DNA from: Actinomycetota bacterium
GTDB taxonomy: Bacteria; Actinomycetota; Actinomycetes; S36-B12
NCBI GenBank assembly: GCA_030684515.1
Contig: JAUXVJ010000016.1
Location: forward strand, 186,001 to 250,000
Length of the DNA stretch: 64,000 nucleotides
Direction of reading: 5' to 3'
The translations under genes were made by a program, and so were the position numbers. Shown here in pieces: positions 46,359 to 55,375 of the stretch. Under the pieces are notes generated by a model, which was given only the letters and a program-made list of their open reading frames with translations, was not told where the DNA came from and searched no databases. Position 1 is the first letter of the stretch; the number at the start of each line of letters is the position of its first letter.

Positions 46359-48548
46359 GTGGAGGGTCCCGCAATTGCAACAACCCAGGCCGTTATTGAT
46401 AACGGCGCACTGGGGCAACGCGTCATTGTCTTCGAGACCGGACGACTCGCCCGCCAAGCGGCAGGCGCAGTCACCGTCACCCTCGATGACGAGACGATGC
46501 TGATTTCAGCCACGACGGCAGGCAAGTCGCCGCGTGATTCATTCGACTTCTTCCCACTCACTGTGGACGTTGAAGAGCGTATGTACGCCGTGGGCCGCAT
46601 CCCCGGCTCGTTCTTTCGTCGTGAAGGTCGACCAAGTGAGGACGCAATCCTCACCTGCCGTCTCATCGACCGTCCGCTTCGCCCAACCTTTGTCAAGGGT
46701 CTGCGCAATGAGGTGCAGGTGGTCGTGACCGTCATGGCACTCAACCCTGGTGATCTCTACGACGTTGTGGCGATCAATGCCGCTTCAGCGTCGACTCAGA
46801 TTGCCGGCCTGCCCTTCAGCGGCCCTATCGGCGCCGTGCGCGTTGCGCTCATCCGCGGCCAGTGGGTTGCCTTCCCGACGCATGATCAGCTTGAGGAGGC
46901 CGTGTTCGACATGGTCGTCGCAGGCTCCATCATCGGTGACGACATCGCCATCACCATGGTTGAGGCCGAGGCCACAGTTCGCACAATTGAATTGATCGCA
47001 GGTGGGGCGACTGCTCCGACAGAGGCAGTTGTCGCACAAGGCCTGGAAGCTTCCAAGGCTTTCATCCGAGTGCTCTGTGAAGCACAGATCGAGCTTGCTG
47101 CAACCGCAGCAAAGCCAACGGGCCACTTCCCGGTCTTCCTTGACTATGAAGATGACGCGTATGAGGCCGTCTCGGCAATCGCGTTCGATTCAGTTGCTGA
47201 AGCGCTGAAGATCCTTGGCAAGTCCGAGCGTGAAGATCGACTCGATGCCATCAAGGCAGAGGTCCTCGAGCAAATTGGCGACAAGTTCGCTGGTCGCGAG
47301 AAGGAACTGTCGGCAGCTCTTCGCTCAGTGACCAAGAACTGCGTTCGCGAGCGTGTGCTTCGCGAGAAGATCCGCATCGATGGTCGTGGGCTCACCGACA
47401 TTCGCACCTTGTCCGCTGAGGTGCAGGTCATCCCACGTGTGCATGGCTCAGCGCTGTTCGAGCGCGGCGAGACTCAGATCCTGGGCATCACCACCTTGAA
47501 CATGCTGCGCATGGAACAGCAGCTTGACACTCTCAATCCTGAGAATCGCAAGCGTTACATGCACAACTACAACTTCCCGCCGTACTCCACAGGTGAGACG
47601 GGTCGTGTGGGTTCCCCCAAGCGTCGCGAGATCGGCCATGGTGCTCTCGCGGAGCGCGCCCTGGTGCCGGTGCTGCCTTCGCGCGAGGAGTTCCCGTATG
47701 CCATTCGTCAGGTCTCTGAGGCACTGAGCTCCAATGGCTCAACCTCAATGGGCTCGGTCTGCGCATCGACCATGTCGCTGCTCAACGCCGGTGTGCCACT
47801 CAAGGCTCCTGTTGCGGGTATCGCAATGGGCCTGATCTCTGGTGTTGTTGACGGCAAGCAGGAGTACGTGGCGATCACGGACATCCTGGGAGCAGAGGAC
47901 GCATACGGCGACATGGACTTCAAGGTCGCCGGCACCAAGGATTTCGTCACGGCCTTGCAGTTGGACACCAAGCTCGATGGCATTCCTGCGTCGGTGCTCG
48001 CCGCCGCTTTGAACCAAGCCCGCGATGCTCGCCTGACCATTCTTGAGGTGATGGCCGAGGCCATTGACGCTCCTGATGAGATGGCAGCGACTGCGCCGCG
48101 CGTGATCAGCATCCAGGTGCCAGTTGACAAGATCGGTGAGGTCATTGGGCCAAAGGGCAAGATCATCAACCAGATCCAGGAAGAGACCGGCGCCGACATC
48201 ACTATCGAGGATGACGGCACGATCTACATCGGTGCAACTGATGGTCCATCTGCTGAGGCAGCTCGCGCGATGATCAACCAGATCGCCAATCCGACGATGC
48301 CTGAAGTTGGCGAGCGTTACCTGGGCACGGTCGTCAAGACGACCACCTTTGGTGCATTCATCTCTCTGGTACCTGGCAAGGACGGCCTGCTGCATATCTC
48401 GGAGGTCAAGAAGCTTGCCGGTGGCAAGCGCATCGAGGCTGTTGAAGATGTGCTCAAGGTCGGTGACAAGGTCGAGGTTGAGATCAAGGAGATCGATCCG
48501 CGCGGAAAGCTCTCCCTTCAGCCGGTAACCGAAGCGGCCGCGGTCTAA
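46359..48548 (+). CDS. pnp: Polyribonucleotide nucleotidyltransferase (PNPase)
   Basis: 3'-to-5' phosphorolytic exoribonuclease. GTG 46359 follows AGGAGG (46348-46353), giving 729 residues; the open frame extends further upstream. It has two RNase PH domains, a KH domain with [18 protein letters not shown], and an S1 domain ([19 protein letters not shown]). Domain order and length are standard. Confidence 0.96.
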   Translation: MEGPAIATTQAVIDNGALGQRVIVFETGRLARQAAGAVTVTLDDETMLISATTAGKSPRDSFDFFPLTVDVEERMYAVGRIPGSFFRREGRPSEDAILTCRLIDRPLRPTFVKGLRNEVQVVVTVMALNPGDLYDVVAINAASASTQIAGLPFSGPIGAVRVALIRGQWVAFPTHDQLEEAVFDMVVAGSIIGDDIAITMVEAEATVRTIELIAGGATAPTEAVVAQGLEASKAFIRVLCEAQIELAATAAKPTGHFPVFLDYEDDAYEAVSAIAFDSVAEALKILGKSEREDRLDAIKAEVLEQIGDKFAGREKELSAALRSVTKNCVRERVLREKIRIDGRGLTDIRTLSAEVQVIPRVHGSALFERGETQILGITTLNMLRMEQQLDTLNPENRKRYMHNYNFPPYSTGETGRVGSPKRREIGHGALAERALVPVLPSREEFPYAIRQVSEALSSNGSTSMGSVCASTMSLLNAGVPLKAPVAGIAMGLISGVVDGKQEYVAITDILGAEDAYGDMDFKVAGTKDFVTALQLDTKLDGIPASVLAAALNQARDARLTILEVMAEAIDAPDEMAATAPRVISIQVPVDKIGEVIGPKGKIINQIQEETGADITIEDDGTIYIGATDGPSAEAARAMINQIANPTMPEVGERYLGTVVKTTTFGAFISLVPGKDGLLHISEVKKLAGGKRIEAVEDVLKVGDKVEVEIKEIDPRGKLSLQPVTEAAAV

Positions 48549-48554
48549 CCACCG

Positions 48555-49865
48555 ATGGCACGCGCGCACACCACCACTCTGCTCAGGGAGGACGACGGCA
48601 GCATTGTCTGCCGAACCGTTCTCCCTGGCGGACTGCGCATCATCACACAGCAAGTCCCCGGAGTTCGCTCCGCCGCATTCGGCGTATGGGTCACCGCAGG
48701 CTCTCGCGATGAGACTCCAGCCCAGCATGGCTCGGCGCATTTTCTCGAGCACCTCCTGTTCAAGGGCACACACAAGCGATCAGCGCTGGAAATCTCGTCA
48801 ATGGTCGATGCAGTTGGTGGTGACCTGAACGCCTTCACAGGCAAAGAGCTGACCTGTTATCACGCCAAAGCACTCGATCGTGATCTGCCGATGATCATCG
48901 ACGTGGTCTGTGACGTAGTAACCGATGCATTGCTGCGCAATGCAGACATCGAGGATGAACGCGGGGTCATTCTCGAAGAGATCGCGATGTATGAAGATGA
49001 TCCAGGCGATCTTGTGCACGATGACTTTGCTTCACTCATGTACGGCGATTCACCTCTTGGACGTCCGATCCTGGGCACAACGGATTCCATCCAGCGACTG
49101 GGTCGCGCGCATGTCAAGAGCTTCTACCGCAAGCATTACCAGCCCTCATCGATCGTTGTAGCTGCGGCAGGCAATTTCGATCACGCAGAAGTCGTGAAGC
49201 GCGTGCGGGCTGCGTTTGATCCCTACTTGGATCCCAGTGCCGATCCAAAGCCACTGCGAAGCAACAAGACGCGTCCCGCAGTGAAGACCGGCATCACCTT
49301 GAATTCCCGCCCCACCGAGCAAGCCAACCTGGTGCTCGGCGTCCCCGGTCTGGCGCGCGGCGACGAGCGTCGCTATGCCATGGCAGTGATGACCACTGCG
49401 CTGGGCGGTGGCATGAGCAGCCGCATCTTCCAGGAGGTTCGCGAAAAGCGAGGTCTTGCCTACTCCGTCTACGCTTTCAGTCAAGGATTCACGGACAGCG
49501 GCATGCTTGGTCTGTATGCCGGATGCCTGCCTTCAAAGGTTCCCCTCGTTCTTGAGATCTTCCAGGAGCAGATGGCAGATGTCGTGCGCAATGGGCTCAC
49601 CGCTGACGAAGTTCGGCGAGGCAAGGGGCAGGTCAGTGGCTCGATGGTGCTGGGTCAAGAAGACACCGGTGCTCGCATGCATCGCATCGCAAAGTCAGAA
49701 CTGCAGGGCGAGCCGCTGCTGAGCATTGATCAACTGCTGAGTCAGGTTGACGAAGTGACGTCAGGGCAAGTGCATGAAGTCGCAGCTGAACTGTTCGCCG
49801 CTACTCCCAGCTTGGCCATCATCGGGCCCTTCGACGACGTCTCGGCCTTCGCGCTCAACCACTAA
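48555..49865 (+). CDS. M16-family zinc peptidase (processing-peptidase type)
   Basis: Insulinase-family metalloprotease of 436 residues. The inverted zinc motif HFLEH is at 62-66 (H62, E65, H66) and the downstream acidic residues are in ERGVILEEIAMYEDDP. The C-terminal inactive half is present with the usual REKRGLAYSV block. It follows pnp by 6 bases, as in many actinobacteria. Substrate is unknown. Confidence 0.92.
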   Translation: MARAHTTTLLREDDGSIVCRTVLPGGLRIITQQVPGVRSAAFGVWVTAGSRDETPAQHGSAHFLEHLLFKGTHKRSALEISSMVDAVGGDLNAFTGKELTCYHAKALDRDLPMIIDVVCDVVTDALLRNADIEDERGVILEEIAMYEDDPGDLVHDDFASLMYGDSPLGRPILGTTDSIQRLGRAHVKSFYRKHYQPSSIVVAAAGNFDHAEVVKRVRAAFDPYLDPSADPKPLRSNKTRPAVKTGITLNSRPTEQANLVLGVPGLARGDERRYAMAVMTTALGGGMSSRIFQEVREKRGLAYSVYAFSQGFTDSGMLGLYAGCLPSKVPLVLEIFQEQMADVVRNGLTADEVRRGKGQVSGSMVLGQEDTGARMHRIAKSELQGEPLLSIDQLLSQVDEVTSGQVHEVAAELFAATPSLAIIGPFDDVSAFALNH

Positions 49866-49868
49866 GGT
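49863..49868 (+). promoter_or_regulatory. Candidate leaderless -10 for dapB (TAAGGT)
   Basis: TAAGGT begins exactly 12 bases before the dapB ATG; its first three bases are the stop codon of the M16 gene. No Shine-Dalgarno follows. Confidence 0.5.
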
Positions 49869-49874
49869 CTCGTC

Positions 49875-50624
49875 ATGGCTGGATCCGGGCTCATTCAAGT
49901 TGGCGTGGTTGGCGCGCGCGGTCGCATGGGTCAGCAGGTCGTGCAGACCATCACAGACTCCAGCACATGTGCGGTCCTCGCTGCCGTTGATCAGGGCGAT
50001 GATCTGAACCTGCTCAATAACTGCGACGTGATCGTTGACTTCACTACCCCAGATGTCGTCATGGCCACTCTCGAACATTGCATCCGACATGGAGTGCACT
50101 GTGTGGTCGGAACTACAGGCTTCGACGATGCGCGGCTCCAACAGTTGCGCACCTTGCTCGCAGCATCGCCTAGCGTCAACGTGCTCGTGGCTCCCAACTT
50201 CGGCATTGGGGCAGTGCTCATGATGCAATTCGCGCAGATCGCAGCCCCGTACTTTGAGTCTGTTGAAATCGTCGAGCTGCATCACCCTGACAAGGTCGAT
50301 GCTCCATCTGGCACAGCGCGTCGCACTGCAGAATTGATTGCCGCGGCTCGTGGTGAGCGCGGTATCGGTGTCAGCCCCGATGCGACTTCTCAGGAAGTCG
50401 CTGGCGCACGCGGGGCTTCGATCGGAGATGTCCGAGTGCACTCCGTACGTGCACGCGGCCTCGTCGCCCACCAGGAAGTCATCTTCGGAGGCTTGGGTGA
50501 GACCCTGACAATTCGACATGACTCGATGGATCGCAGTTCGTTCATGCCAGGCGTGTTGTTGGCAGTGGAGAACATTGCTTCGCACCCCGGGCTCACTGTT
50601 GGTCTCGATTCCTTTCTGAGCTAG
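49875..50624 (+). CDS. dapB: 4-Hydroxy-tetrahydrodipicolinate reductase DapB
   Basis: Second dedicated step of diaminopimelate and lysine synthesis. The 249 residues have the dinucleotide motif VGVVGARGRMGQQ, VVGTTGF, the APNFGIGAVLMM block and the catalytic ELHHPDKVDAPSGTA. dapA lies about 3.8 kb downstream after a two-component system and thyX. Confidence 0.95.
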   Translation: MAGSGLIQVGVVGARGRMGQQVVQTITDSSTCAVLAAVDQGDDLNLLNNCDVIVDFTTPDVVMATLEHCIRHGVHCVVGTTGFDDARLQQLRTLLAASPSVNVLVAPNFGIGAVLMMQFAQIAAPYFESVEIVELHHPDKVDAPSGTARRTAELIAAARGERGIGVSPDATSQEVAGARGASIGDVRVHSVRARGLVAHQEVIFGGLGETLTIRHDSMDRSSFMPGVLLAVENIASHPGLTVGLDSFLS

Positions 50625-50626
50625 CA

Positions 50627-52942
50627 ATGTGGGGCCGGCGAGACTTTCGACAGCAAAGTGCTGTTCGCAGCGTTGAGCGTGGGTTGATCCAAGTCGTCCT
50701 CATCTGGGAGGCACTCTGGATGCTCTTTGAGCAGCAATTGCGTCCGAACGCCATTTCGCCCGCTTGGGTGGCGTTCGTGGTGTGGATTCTCATTGGTCTG
50801 TGGTGCGCCGCGTTCTTGGCCCTGCTGTTCAATCCTCGTCGATTGCGGTGGCAGTTGTGGCCGCAAGTCATCGTCATCCCGCTCCTGCTGGTTGCCGCAG
50901 TTGGTGTGCTGATCAACGATCCAGCCACGCAGCTGATCGGGCTGGGAGTGCTGCTGAGCGCATTGAGTGTTGCGCTGGCCGGCTTGCTGTTTCCTTGGCG
51001 GTATGCGGCCGGATGGCTCGTGTTGTCGTGCGCAGCGACCGTGGCTGTCCTGCCTCATGTGAGTGCCAGCGCAGAGGTTCAATTCATTCTCGTGGTCGCA
51101 GCCGTTGGCAGCGGGGCCATCGGTATCCGAATGTCGTTGTTGGTCGCAGCAGCTCGCGAGGATCAAATCCACTCGGAGCTGCTCAATGAATTTGTACGAT
51201 CAAGTGAGCTTGAGCGCGAGGATCAAGTGCTGCAACGAGCCGCGCAGATCCTGCACGAGAGCGTCCTCAACACATTGGCTGCAATTGTTGCCGGAGGCGT
51301 GGTCGCTGACGAGCAGACTCTCGAGCGCCTTCGGTCTCGTGCCCGGCAAAGCCAGTTGGTCGTGCAATTGGTCACAGGCGATGTGGATGAGCTCAACGTC
51401 GAGTCGGATCGAGGTTGGCTTCGCACTCTTGAACCCGCATTGATCGAACTCGACATCCTGGGCGTGCGGTCCAAGGTCGCGGTCAGCGGTGAAGTCTTGG
51501 TGCCTCCTCTGGTCCGGGGTGTGCTGGTTGGGGCTGTCAGCGAAGCCATCGCGAACGTGCAGAGGCACGCGCACGCGACATCAGTCAGCATCAGAATTGA
51601 AGAATGGATAAACGAGTCCGGCACCGCGTCGATCTCGGCGGAGATCAGCGACGACGGTATTGGATTTGAATCGCCTGCGACCTCTGAGCGATTCGGCGTG
51701 GATGGAGCCATTCGCACAGCTGTGAGCGCAGTGGGCGGTCGCGTTGATATTCGCAGCCGTCCAGGCATTGGAACCACCGTGCGGATCCAATGGCACCACA
51801 AAGAGGATCAACTCCTGGCTCAGCCCGTCTCATCGGGACGATGGGAATTGGCCGGCGCGTTCGTGCGCCCGGCGATTTTGGCGCTGCTGGCCTTGTCCTT
51901 GGTGTCGATCGTTGGCGGGTGGTCAGCGGATCTCCATCAGCTCGCGACGGTGAGTGCCTTCTTCATCGCGACGGCTCTGGCTGTACTGGTCTTGATCGTG
52001 ACCTCAAGCGGTGAAGTTCCAGCCTGGCTGGCTGCAGTCATTGCTCTTGCCAGTCCGGCCGTCATTGCGCTGCAAAGCGCCGGGCGCGATGGTGCGGGCG
52101 CAGGGGTGTTGGGGGATTGGTCGCCGATCCTGGTGCTTGGTCTGCTCGTGGTCATCGCAGCCAATGGGCCCTTCTGGGCATGGATCGCCGCGCTTGCCTC
52201 ATGGGCGGTATGTCAGTTGGCCATCGTGGGAGGTCTGGATTGGCCTGGGGTGACGGCGATCCTGCTCGCTGGGCTCTACGGGTGGGTAATGCGGCGAATT
52301 GGCCGCAGCTACCTGCAAACCGTGCATGACATCAAGGCACAGGAGGAAGCGGGAGTGCTCGCCTCCCAGGCCATTGCTGAGGCGCAGCAGAAGTTCCAGC
52401 CATTGGCGCAAACGCAACTCGACGCCATTCTGGGCGGCATAGCTGAGGGCACCTTGCGAGCCGACTCTCCCGAAGTCCGGCGGCAGTGCGCATCGCTAGA
52501 CGGGTATATCAGGGCGTTGCTTCGCCTTGATCCGGCTCGAGATCCTCTGCACGGTGCAGCAAGCCTGGTGGCCTTGCGCGGCTACCACGAGGACTGCATC
52601 GTGGATATCGCACTGCCACCTGTCACCGGCTGGGCTGAGACTGACCGGGCCGAGCTCGCCAGGCTGGCACAGATCTGTGTCGATGAGATGCGGCTGAGCA
52701 CTCTTCGAGTGACGGGCGGTCGCGAGGATCGAACGGCTGTGGCCAGATTTGTGGGCAGCTTTGCTGATCTGAGCGATGCCAGAGGCGCGGCGCTTGCCCT
52801 GCGAGAGCGCCTGAACTCGCTCACGATTGAATTTGTGGTGGCCGACGACGAATTCAGTCGATCAGTGATGGTGGAGTTTCGCAATCGTGGATACTTCGCC
52901 AATGAGCACAGCGACGACGGGATGCACTCTCGCGCTCATTGA
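50627..52942 (+). CDS. Two-unit membrane sensor histidine kinase (second unit degenerate)
   Basis: Protein of 771 residues that seems to contain two similar units. Unit 1 has about six membrane helices (20-172), a HisKA_3-type helix with H210 (ILHESVLNTL) and an ATPase domain with N310, DDGIGFE (342-348) and PGIGTT (379-384). Unit 2 repeats the layout: about five or six helices (413-557), a coiled-coil-like DHp region (580-632) without a histidine, and a C-terminal domain (650-755) without N or G boxes. It is probably a NarL-type sensor kinase with a pseudokinase-like second half. Stimulus is unknown. It overlaps the regulator gene by 41 bases. Confidence 0.8.
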   Translation: MWGRRDFRQQSAVRSVERGLIQVVLIWEALWMLFEQQLRPNAISPAWVAFVVWILIGLWCAAFLALLFNPRRLRWQLWPQVIVIPLLLVAAVGVLINDPATQLIGLGVLLSALSVALAGLLFPWRYAAGWLVLSCAATVAVLPHVSASAEVQFILVVAAVGSGAIGIRMSLLVAAAREDQIHSELLNEFVRSSELEREDQVLQRAAQILHESVLNTLAAIVAGGVVADEQTLERLRSRARQSQLVVQLVTGDVDELNVESDRGWLRTLEPALIELDILGVRSKVAVSGEVLVPPLVRGVLVGAVSEAIANVQRHAHATSVSIRIEEWINESGTASISAEISDDGIGFESPATSERFGVDGAIRTAVSAVGGRVDIRSRPGIGTTVRIQWHHKEDQLLAQPVSSGRWELAGAFVRPAILALLALSLVSIVGGWSADLHQLATVSAFFIATALAVLVLIVTSSGEVPAWLAAVIALASPAVIALQSAGRDGAGAGVLGDWSPILVLGLLVVIAANGPFWAWIAALASWAVCQLAIVGGLDWPGVTAILLAGLYGWVMRRIGRSYLQTVHDIKAQEEAGVLASQAIAEAQQKFQPLAQTQLDAILGGIAEGTLRADSPEVRRQCASLDGYIRALLRLDPARDPLHGAASLVALRGYHEDCIVDIALPPVTGWAETDRAELARLAQICVDEMRLSTLRVTGGREDRTAVARFVGSFADLSDARGAALALRERLNSLTIEFVVADDEFSRSVMVEFRNRGYFANEHSDDGMHSRAH

Positions 52943-53537
52943 CGATCACGAGGTCGTGCGCGAAGGATTGCGGGCTTTGCTTGCGGGGTCTGGTCGCACC
53001 CCAGTGGTGTACTGCGGGGATCAGCCGCATGAGGCTGCGTTCGCGAGGGCCCAAGTCGCTCTGCTGGACGTGGACCTCGGGCCAGCGGGTCTGCCGGTGA
53101 GTGAGAGCGTGCAGATCCTGACCGAAGCCGGAAGCCATGTGCTGCTGTTGAGTGCGTACGAGGATTCCGTTGCGATCCGCGCTGCCCTCAATTGTGGCGC
53201 ACTGGGCTTTGTCGCCAAGCGCGTGTCGTTGGAGTCGCTGATTGAGGCCATCGAGGTTGTGGCCAGTGGCGAGCTGTACTTGTCAATGGATTTGGCTTCC
53301 ATACTCTCCCTAGCACCTGAGACCCCAGATCTCAGTCCGCGAGAACTCCACGCGCTGCGGCTGTACGCCTCAGGTCTGAAACTGAGCGCTGTCGCCGCGA
53401 ACATGGGTATCTCTCCCCATACCGCCAAGGAATACCTCGATCGCGTTCGCACGAAGTACGGGCATGTCGGCAGAACAGCTCGTACGCGCACTCAGATGTT
53501 CGCCGAGGCACAGCGCGACGGATTGCTGGACCTCTAG
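52902..53537 (+). CDS. NarL/LuxR-type response regulator
   Basis: DNA-binding response regulator of 211 residues. The receiver has D14/D15, phosphoacceptor D56 (LLDVDLG), S84 and K106, so it is intact. The C-terminal LuxR helix-turn-helix is LSPRELHALRLYASGLKLSA and on through HTAKEYLDRVR. ATG at 52902 is my choice; GTG at 52887 in frame, with GGAG upstream, is possible. The deep overlap with the kinase supports them as a pair. Targets are unknown. Confidence 0.88.
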   Translation: MSTATTGCTLALIDDHEVVREGLRALLAGSGRTPVVYCGDQPHEAAFARAQVALLDVDLGPAGLPVSESVQILTEAGSHVLLLSAYEDSVAIRAALNCGALGFVAKRVSLESLIEAIEVVASGELYLSMDLASILSLAPETPDLSPRELHALRLYASGLKLSAVAANMGISPHTAKEYLDRVRTKYGHVGRTARTRTQMFAEAQRDGLLDL

Positions 53538-53604
53538 CCGTGTCGGTCCATTGGGGGACAGAAGTGGGTGGACGTGGAAGCTGCTTTCCGATCAAATGGT
53601 GCGG

Positions 53605-53629
53605 CCGGCGAGCGCGGGGGTCTCGCCGG
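53605..53629 (+). terminator. Hairpin after the two-component pair
   Basis: CCGGCGAG (53605-53612) and CTCGCCGG (53622-53629) form a perfect 8-bp stem with a 9-base loop in the 158-base gap before thyX. No T-run. The rest of the gap (53538-53695) has no ORF apart from the thyX promoter. Confidence 0.5.
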
Positions 53630-53683
53630 ACATCTGCATTCGCGGCGCGCACGTGGAATCCAAGTGCGTTCCGAGTGCGCGGC

Positions 53684-53689
53684 TAAGGT
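53684..53689 (+). promoter_or_regulatory. Candidate leaderless -10 for thyX (TAAGGT)
   Basis: TAAGGT begins exactly 12 bases before the GTG start at 53696. No Shine-Dalgarno is seen. Confidence 0.5.
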
Positions 53690-53695
53690 TGAACG

Positions 53696-54409
53696 GTGGA
53701 ATTGACCTTTCGTAGCGACATCACCGTTGAACTCGTGCGCGACAGCGCCAATGACGCGGATGTGGTCTTTGCCGCTCGCGTGTCCACTGCGGGTGAGCAG
53801 TCACTTGACGACGTCGATGCTGATGCCGGCAGTTCCAAGGGCCTGATCAACTTCTTGATGCGTGAACGACACGGCAGTCCCTTTGAACACAACTCGATGA
53901 CTTTCTTCGTGCAGGCGCCGATCTTCGTCTGGCGCGAGCACATGCGTCACCGCATGGCCAGCTACAACGAGGAATCTGGGCGCTACCGCGAGTTGAAGCC
54001 AGTGTTCTATGTGCCAGCGCGCGATCGCCAGTTGGTGCAGATTGGCAAGACCGGGGCCTATGAGTTTCTCGATGGCAGTGACGAGCAGTACGAGCTCCTC
54101 GATCGACGGATGCGCGAATCCTGCACGCAGTCCTACGCGGCCTACCAGGAAATGCTGGACGCCGGTATCGCACGTGAGGTCGCGCGCATGGTCCTGCCAG
54201 TATCGATCTTCTCCAGCGCCTATGTCACCGTCAATGCTCGGGCATTGATGAACTTCCTGTCTCTTCGGCGCAAGGCCGAGGATTCGACGTACCCCTCATA
54301 TCCGCAACGTGAGATCGAGATGGTGGCGGAGCGCTATGAGGAAGAATGGTCTCGACTGATGCCGTTGACCCACGCGGCCTTCGTGGCCAACGGTCGCGTC
54401 TCTCCATAG
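53696..54409 (+). CDS. thyX: FAD-dependent thymidylate synthase ThyX
   Basis: Makes dTMP from dUMP with methylenetetrahydrofolate and reduced FAD. The ThyX motif RHRxxxxxxxS is at 84-94, and SLRRKAEDSTYPSYPQREI is a conserved C-terminal block. The 237-residue length is normal. It sits beside dapB and dapA as in Mycobacterium; whether thyA also exists cannot be seen here. GTG start is supported by the -10 placement. Confidence 0.95.
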   Translation: MELTFRSDITVELVRDSANDADVVFAARVSTAGEQSLDDVDADAGSSKGLINFLMRERHGSPFEHNSMTFFVQAPIFVWREHMRHRMASYNEESGRYRELKPVFYVPARDRQLVQIGKTGAYEFLDGSDEQYELLDRRMRESCTQSYAAYQEMLDAGIAREVARMVLPVSIFSSAYVTVNARALMNFLSLRRKAEDSTYPSYPQREIEMVAERYEEEWSRLMPLTHAAFVANGRVSP

Positions 54410-54425
54410 CAAACGGCGCGACCAC

Positions 54426-54431
54426 TACTCT
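54426..54431 (+). promoter_or_regulatory. Candidate leaderless -10 for dapA (TACTCT)
   Basis: TACTCT begins 13 bases before the ATG at 54439; no Shine-Dalgarno is seen. Confidence 0.45.
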
Positions 54432-54438
54432 CGTACTC

Positions 54439-55350
54439 ATGCCCGGCCATACGACACCTGAAGCCCCATTCGGGTACACGCTCTCGGCGATGGTTACCCC
54501 TTTCAAGGCGGACGGTAGCCTCGACCTTGATGGCGCCCAAACGCTCGCGACACACCTGGTCGACAATTTGAATCACGATGGCCTGGTGATCAATGGCACG
54601 ACCGGCGAGTCACCAACCAAGACTGACGAAGAAGACGTTGCAGTCTTGCGTGCAGTTGTCGAGGCGGTTGGCGACCGGGCGACCGTGGTCGCTGGCGTAG
54701 GCACCAATGACACTGCTCACTCAGTAGGGGCTGCTCGCGCGGCAGCGAGTGCTGGGGCACACGCGGTGATGGCCGTGACTCCGTATTACAACCGCCCTCC
54801 GCAATTGGGTCTGCTCGCACACTTCCATGCGATCGCCGACGCAACCGACTTGCCGATGATCACGTATGACATTCCCAAGCGCACGGGCACCGCAATTGAG
54901 ACGGACACGTTCGTGCGTATCGCTGAGCACCCGCGCATCGTTGCGAACAAAGATGCCAAGGGCGATCTGGAAGCCGCGCAGTGGGTGATGGCACGCACAG
55001 ATCTGGCTTGGTACTCCGGCGACGATGCGCTCAATCTCCCCCTGCTATGTCTTGGCGCGGTTGGGGTGATCTCGGTTGTGGGTCACCTCGTCGGTGATCG
55101 GCTGGCCGATATGTCACGAGCCGTCCGCGAAGGCGATCTCGAACTCGCCCGCAAGATCAACAGTTCACTGCTTCCCGTCTATTCCGGCGTGTTTCGCGCC
55201 CAAGGAGTTGTCACCATCAAGGCTGCACTGGCCCAACTCGGGCTCCCATCCGGGCCGGTTCGCCTGCCCTTGCTTGACGCATCAGATGAGCAGCGCGAGC
55301 AACTGTGGCGCGATCTTGCCGCGGGCAGCGTCGCCGGATTCTCTGCATGA
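54439..55350 (+). CDS. dapA: 4-Hydroxy-tetrahydrodipicolinate synthase DapA
   Basis: Condenses pyruvate with aspartate semialdehyde in lysine/diaminopimelate synthesis. ATG 54439 gives 303 residues starting near GYTLSAMVTPF; the open frame upstream overlaps thyX and lacks similarity. The family blocks NGTTGESPT, TPYYNRPPQ (catalytic tyrosine) and IVANKDAKGD (Schiff-base lysine) are present. Its stop lies in a 17-bp duplication leading to rnj. Confidence 0.96.
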   Translation: MPGHTTPEAPFGYTLSAMVTPFKADGSLDLDGAQTLATHLVDNLNHDGLVINGTTGESPTKTDEEDVAVLRAVVEAVGDRATVVAGVGTNDTAHSVGAARAAASAGAHAVMAVTPYYNRPPQLGLLAHFHAIADATDLPMITYDIPKRTGTAIETDTFVRIAEHPRIVANKDAKGDLEAAQWVMARTDLAWYSGDDALNLPLLCLGAVGVISVVGHLVGDRLADMSRAVREGDLELARKINSSLLPVYSGVFRAQGVVTIKAALAQLGLPSGPVRLPLLDASDEQREQLWRDLAAGSVAGFSA

Positions 55351-55375
55351 CACAGGTATCTGCATGACACATAGC
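55342..55375 (+). repeat. 17-bp tandem duplication at the dapA/rnj junction
   Basis: TCTGCATGACACA occurs at 55342-55354 and again at 55359-55371, a 17-base period. The first copy carries the dapA stop and an ATG (55347) opening a six-codon mini-ORF (MTQVSA); its stop (55365-55367) overlaps the rnj ATG (55364) in the second copy. Confidence 0.8.
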
